NCBI GenBank assembly: GCA_002381865.1
Contig: DFYO01000073.1
Span: 1 to 9,786, forward strand
DNA: 9,786 nt
Direction: 5' to 3'
DNA from: Clostridiales bacterium UBA4080
GTDB taxonomy: Bacteria; Bacillota; Clostridia; Lachnospirales; Vallitaleaceae
Numbering within the stretch: position 1 is the first letter of the stretch; each line of letters begins with the position of its first letter. The notes beneath the pieces are model-generated. The model had not been told where the DNA came from. It saw only the letters and a program-made list of their open reading frames with translations, and searched no databases. Shown piece by piece: positions 7,668 to 9,786 of this stretch. Position numbers and translations under genes: made by a program.

Positions 7668-7720
7668 AAAAAAATAATCACCCTGTCTAGACACAGGGTG
7701 ATTGATGCTACTTTTTTTTT
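7667..7720. terminator. Bidirectional intrinsic terminator between convergent genes
   Basis: An 11-bp perfect stem (aatcaccctgt, 7676-7686, with 7693-7703) closes a 6-nt loop. On the minus strand it is followed at once by A and eight U (7675-7667), a strong terminator for the surface-protein gene whose stop codon is about 100 bp upstream. On the plus strand a run of nine T (7712-7720) begins 8 nt after the stem, so it may also stop transcription of the GT-C-like gene, less efficiently. Confidence 0.88.
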
Positions 7721-7805
7721 AAATATCTTTTCTCCTTACTCACTCTTTTCAGGATATTATCCATCACCACACTTTGCCAAGCATACACTTTTATATGAGT
7801 GTCAG

Positions 7806-8888
7806 CTAACGTTTTTTCTTCAATAAAATTCCTGCTCCTGCAACTGCTGCTCCAAATAGATATACAGCCTCTGCCGGTATTCCTCCTGTTTGTGGCAATG
7901 GTGCTCCAAGTGGAACTATAATTTCTAGAACCTCTTCAACCGCTTGTGTTTGCTCAACTACAGGTGGTACCTCCGGAATTATTGGATCTGTAAATTCCTC
8001 AGGTGGTCCCTCTGGAACAGTTGTTTCAATAATAATGGTTGTTGTTTCAGTAGTTGCTTCAGTTGTAGTTCTTCTTCTTCGTGTAGTTGTTTCAGTACTT
8101 TCTTCATTTGTTTCTTCAGTATTATTTTCTGTTGAAAACTCTGTGTTATCCTCAGATGATCCTTCTGTGTTATCCTCGGATGATCCTTCTGTGTTATCCT
8201 CAGATGATCCTTCTGTATTATCCTCAGATGATCCTTCTGTATTATCCTCGGATGATCCTTCTGTGTTATCCTCAGATGATCCTTCTGTATTATCCTCGGA
8301 TGATCCTTCTGTATTATCCTCGGATGATCCTTCTGTGATATCCTCGGATGATCCTTCTGTGATATCTTCAGATGATTCTTCTGTAGATTCCTCTGTGGTT
8401 TCTACAAATTCTGCCCAGAATTGAAAATGACTAAGTGCATGATAAACTATTACTGTTTTTTCGCCTTCTTCACCTTCATCTTCTTCTGGTGGTTCTTCTT
8501 CTCCATTACCTTCAATGGTAAATACAATATAGGTTCCATCAAAAACATATTTTACATCAAAATCTAGTCTTGAAATTTTACCTTTCTTTTCTTCTTCTTT
8601 AAAGAAATGTACCCAGTCTCCCTGGTCTACATCATGCTTCACTTTTAGCGTTCCCGCTTTTAGTTCAACCTCTAATGAGCTTAAATCCCAATCAGGATCT
8701 GGTTCAACCTGAAAGGTTCCTGAACTTCCTTCTAGCTTAAGGTCATCCCCTAAGCCTTCGAATTTAACAGAATTATCACCCTTAAACTCAACCGAATATG
8801 CCAAACTAATTGCAGTAGAGACTCCAAGTGAAAAGGTTAATACAAGCGCCATAACTAGCGTAAGTAGTTTTCTTAATCTCCTTTTCAT
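7806..8888 (-). CDS. LPQTG cell-wall-anchored surface protein with SSEDNTEG repeats
   Basis: This 360-aa exported protein is built as follows: a signal peptide (basic MKRRLRK, hydrophobic core, probable cleavage near 30-32); an N-terminal region of about 130 residues, rich in beta-type alternation (for example SLEVELKAGTLKVKHDV), that I do not recognise; an acidic stretch (EEEPPEEDEGEEGE); ten octapeptide repeats SSED(N/I)TEG at 172-251; a Thr/Glu-rich stalk interrupted by RRRR; a Pro-rich segment; and a classic sortase signal, LPQTG (331-335), a hydrophobic helix and KKKR. Sortase should link it to peptidoglycan. No sortase gene is in the window. Start: ATG with AGGAG 8 nt upstream. The ribosome binding site lies in a hairpin below a tandem structured leader, so expression is probably controlled after transcription starts. 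Ligand or adhesion role is unknown. Confidence 0.93.
   Translation of the reverse strand: MKRRLRKLLTLVMALVLTFSLGVSTAISLAYSVEFKGDNSVKFEGLGDDLKLEGSSGTFQVEPDPDWDLSSLEVELKAGTLKVKHDVDQGDWVHFFKEEEKKGKISRLDFDVKYVFDGTYIVFTIEGNGEEEPPEEDEGEEGEKTVIVYHALSHFQFWAEFVETTEESTEESSEDITEGSSEDITEGSSEDNTEGSSEDNTEGSSEDNTEGSSEDNTEGSSEDNTEGSSEDNTEGSSEDNTEGSSEDNTEFSTENNTEETNEESTETTTRRRRTTTEATTETTTIIIETTVPEGPPEEFTDPIIPEVPPVVEQTQAVEEVLEIIVPLGAPLPQTGGIPAEAVYLFGAAVAGAGILLKKKR
8141..8380 (-). repeat. Ten 24-bp tandem repeats inside the surface-protein gene
   Basis: Ten units of 24 bp encode SSED(N/I)TEG, eight with N and two (the N-terminal ones) with I. Units differ only at a few positions, such as third-base tca/tcg and gtg/gta changes, so they are recent duplications and prone to length change. 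Because 24 is a multiple of three, gain or loss of units keeps the frame and would only change stalk length. A plus-strand open frame over this stretch exists only because of the repeats. Confidence 0.95.
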
Positions 8889-8896
8889 AAGTCATG

Positions 8897-8929
8897 CTCC
8901 TCTCTTTAAACTAATTGTTTAAAGAAAGG
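8897..8929 (-). promoter_or_regulatory. Shine-Dalgarno-sequestering hairpin of the surface-protein gene
   Basis: In the minus-strand transcript, 8929-8917 (ccuuucuuuaaac) pairs with 8911-8899 over 13 bp with a single G-U pair, around a 5-nt loop (8916-8912). The pairing includes the first three bases of the AGGAG ribosome binding site (8901-8897). The 5' strand begins within the conserved CCUU tail of the adjacent leader element, so folding of that element and masking of the ribosome site could be mutually exclusive. There is no U-run, so it is not a terminator. Confidence 0.65.
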
Positions 8930-8995
8930 TCGGTTGCACTATTGGCTCAATGCATCTAAAGTGCCCACATAAAAGATACATTTCATCGCTCCATT
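8926..8995 (-). ncRNA. Structured leader element, proximal copy
   Basis: This is the second transcribed copy of a tandem element with an 83-bp period. Predicted RNA features are a 7-bp stem (8982-8976 with 8955-8949, one G-U), a loop carrying GGGCACU (8966-8960) that can pair with AGUGC (8940-8936) and the following AACC to make an H-type pseudoknot, and a conserved tail ending CCGACCUU. A flanking GAAAuGG (about 8997-8991) could close the element by pairing with the CCUUUC tail, which would compete with the ribosome-site hairpin. I cannot match it to a named RNA family. Confidence 0.6.
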
Positions 8996-9008
8996 TCCCA
9001 GATATAGG

Positions 9009-9078
9009 AAGGTCGGTTGCACTATTGGCTCCACACACTTCAAGTGCCCAGTTATAAAATGTGCTTCATTGCATCCTC
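9009..9078 (-). ncRNA. Structured leader element, distal copy
   Basis: This is the first transcribed copy. It shares a 23-nt identical block with the proximal copy (9009-9031 versus 8926-8948) and the GGGCAC loop core. The stem is formed by 9064-9059 (gcacau) with 9038-9033 (gugugu); four of its six pairs use different bases from those of the proximal copy (auguau with augcau), yet pairing is kept. That is direct covariation evidence for an RNA structure. GCACU (9047-9043) pairs with AGUGC (9023-9019) as the pseudoknot helix. A further imperfect hairpin (CTTGG..TTA with TAACCAAG, about 9080-9106) lies just upstream. Confidence 0.6.
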
Positions 9079-9122
9079 TTGGTTACAAGCCTTTAACCGC
9101 CAAGGTAAAGTAACTTCAAATA

Positions 9123-9128
9123 ATTATA
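9123..9128 (-). promoter_or_regulatory. Possible -10 box proximal to the surface-protein leader
   Basis: A perfect TATAAT (minus strand, 9128-9123) lies about 45 nt upstream of the distal leader element, which would start transcription near 9116 and give a leader of about 230 nt. No good -35 sits at 16-18 nt; the nearest TTG (TTGTTT) is only 13 nt away. It is a weaker candidate than the upstream promoter at 9467-9496, unless an activator helps. Confidence 0.3.
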
Positions 9129-9312
9129 CTATTATTTAATTAAACAAGCCTTTCTCCTTATTGGTTCAACATTTCTCCGTTGTCAAAACCACCGTCCTTA
9201 TTATTAGCAGTCCCGAATTAAAGGAATGGGACTTTCCATCAATTATAATAATTTTCCTATGGTTAATTATAATCCGCACTTATAATCAGTATTTTAATAG
9301 TCAGCAAACCCG
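9129..9312. other. Gene-free AT-rich leader or upstream region
   Basis: No credible gene is seen. The stretch holds a 6-bp inverted repeat (agtccc 9209-9214 with gggact 9228-9233, 13-nt spacer), which could be an operator or RNA hairpin, two copies of aattataat (9241-9249 and about 9265-9273), and a weak minus-strand TTGCTG-17-TATAAG promoter-like pair (9307-9302 and 9284-9279) directly beside the microsatellite. Confidence 0.4.
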
Positions 9313-9400
9313 CAACTACAACTACAACTACAACTACAACTACAACTACAACTACAACTACAACTACAACTACAACTACAACTACAACTACAACTACAAC
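9313..9400. repeat. (CAACTA) hexanucleotide microsatellite, 14.7 perfect copies
   Basis: 88 bp consist of 14 perfect CAACTA units plus CAAC, with no interruptions. It lies upstream of the surface-protein leader and downstream of a good minus-strand promoter (9467-9496), so it may be transcribed as a UAGUUG-type repeat in the mRNA leader. Perfect arrays of this length are slippage-prone, so copy number may vary between strains. A plus-strand open frame across it (alternating Asn-Tyr) is an artefact of the repeat. Confidence 0.95.
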
Positions 9401-9466
9401 ATTTTACTATTCCGTAATATTAAAGCATAGTTCTAGTATTTGTAACTTTACTGTAATTTATACTTA

Positions 9467-9496
9467 ATTATAGCACTTTAGACGGTCAACTTACAA
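9467..9496 (-). promoter_or_regulatory. Candidate promoter with extended -10, upstream of the microsatellite
   Basis: On the minus strand TTGTAA (9496-9491) is followed after 18 nt by TATAAT (9472-9467), preceded by TGC to give an extended -10. This is the best promoter-like sequence upstream of the surface-protein gene. Start would be near 9460 and the leader about 570 nt, including the microsatellite and both structured elements. No other minus-strand gene is available for it to serve. I see nothing else definite in 9401-9596. Confidence 0.45.
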
Positions 9497-9596
9497 TACC
9501 CCTTTCCCTTTATCTGACAGTTATTTTGTATCTTTTTTGTTAACAGTTTATTAATTCAATTGTGTGTCATTTTGCAGCATATAAGAACCGTAAAAT

Positions 9597-9643
9597 AAGG
9601 AGCCCCCTTAAGCATTTATTTTGCTGGCGAACTCCTTTTTTAT
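9597..9643. terminator. Terminator-like hairpin near the right end
   Basis: AAGGAG (9597-9602) pairs with CTCCTT (9632-9637), with inner AGCA (9611-9614) and TGCT (9622-9625) pairs; on the plus strand the stem runs into a T-rich tract (9636-9640 and beyond). The inner helix is interrupted by mismatches (ccccctta against ggcgaa), so it looks like a decayed terminator. No plus-strand gene ends just before it; it may act on minus-strand transcription entering from outside the window or insulate the surface-protein promoter. Confidence 0.45.
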
Positions 9644-9664
9644 CTTTTCTATTTAGTTCTTAGG

Positions 9665-9696
9665 AACACAAAAGAACCGTCCGAGACCAGTGAAAA
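9665..9696. repeat. Right arm of the 32-bp perfect inverted repeat
   Basis: Exact reverse complement of positions 1-32. Unlike the left side, only a half-palindrome is present, with no paired second arm and no tandem 15-bp units. It is followed by an imperfect palindrome, gaaaaagaggccttttttc (9692-9710). The identity of two 32-bp copies 9.6 kb apart suggests either recent spread of a dispersed element or a past inversion or mobilisation of the segment between them. Confidence 0.85.
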
Positions 9697-9748
9697 AGAG
9701 GCCTTTTTTCAAAGAGCTATGATACGGCAAACAAATTTTGTCTTAATA

Positions 9749-9786
9749 TTGAACCAAAAATAAAAAATCAGATTATATAAAGAGGA
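9749..9786 (+). promoter_or_regulatory. Weak promoter-like pair and RBS-like end for a gene beyond the window
   Basis: TTGAAC (9749-9754) is followed after 17 nt by ATTATA (9772-9777), and the window ends in AAAGAGGA, a plausible ribosome binding site. A plus-strand gene may begin just past position 9786, but promoter and ribosome site are so close that they cannot both serve the same gene efficiently. The evidence is slight. Confidence 0.2.

Noticed and set aside
8035..8424. Plus-strand open frames over the 24-bp repeats (Ser/Asp/Val-rich)
   Set aside because: They mirror the tandem repeats of the surface-protein gene, which has signal peptide, sortase motif and ribosome site on the minus strand.
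8926..9078. c-di-GMP-I (GEMM) riboswitch in the surface-protein leader
   Set aside because: The tail GCAACCGA looked reminiscent, but the hallmark CGCACAGGGCAAACC and GGGACGCAAAGCC blocks are absent and the fold inferred from the two copies is a pseudoknot instead.
9161..9430. Plus-strand open frame giving an Asn-Tyr repeat protein
   Set aside because: It begins with TTG without a ribosome binding site, and the open stretch is caused by the CAACTA microsatellite; the rest lacks protein-like character.
1..9786. CRISPR array, tRNA or rRNA genes
   Set aside because: No regularly spaced repeat-spacer pattern, tRNA-like cloverleaf or rRNA sequence was seen; the tandem arrays present have no unique spacers.

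Overview
This AT-rich window looks like chromosomal DNA from a low-GC Gram-positive bacterium of the class Clostridia, most likely Lachnospiraceae-like. The grounds are a YfhO-family membrane protein, an LPQTG-type sortase-anchored surface protein with Ser/Glu/Thr repeats, strong purine-rich ribosome binding sites and a Firmicutes-type dispersed palindrome. The taxonomic call is inference from gene content, not a database match.

Layout: (1) Positions 1-95 hold a palindromic repeat and 15-bp tandem repeats that run into the end of the first gene. (2) Positions 94-5254, minus strand, form a four-gene cell-envelope glycosylation operon, in transcription order: CsbB-like polyprenyl-phosphate glycosyltransferase, YfhO, a second GtrB/DPM1-like glycosyltransferase, and a GtrA-family flippase. 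A TTGTAA-16-TATAAT promoter lies at about 5351-5378. (3) Positions 5255-5924 are intergenic, with a small ORF broken by an amber codon, a two-hairpin dispersed repeat and a plus-strand extended -10 promoter. (4) Positions 5925-7532, plus strand, encode a large multi-pass GT-C-type membrane protein. (5) Positions 7533-7805 hold a second copy of the two-hairpin repeat and a bidirectional terminator between convergent genes. (6) Positions 7806-8888, minus strand, encode an LPQTG surface protein with ten 24-bp repeats. (7) Positions 8889-9786 contain no credible gene. They hold two tandem copies of a structured RNA-like element (83-bp period) in the leader of the surface-protein gene, a hairpin that pairs with its Shine-Dalgarno sequence, candidate promoters, a (CAACTA) microsatellite, a terminator-like hairpin, and an arm that is a perfect 32-bp inverted copy of positions 1-32. 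The right edge has a weak promoter-like sequence and a purine-rich RBS-like end, so another plus-strand gene may start just outside.

How the genes may work together: the two GT2 enzymes would make undecaprenyl-phosphate-linked sugars on the cytoplasmic face, the GtrA protein would flip them, and the GT-C-fold proteins (YfhO, perhaps also the divergent membrane protein) would transfer the sugar to an extracellular polymer such as lipoteichoic acid. This follows the three-component scheme known for CsbB/GtcA/YfhO in Bacillus and Listeria. The surface-protein gene is a separate transcription unit.

The most interesting item is the surface-protein leader. Its two ~68-nt element copies show compensatory base changes in a predicted stem. 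They share an invariant pseudoknot-capable core, and the conserved tail of the second copy overlaps the strand that would mask the ribosome binding site. This is the architecture expected of a tandem riboswitch or similar cis-regulatory RNA, and I cannot assign it to a named family.
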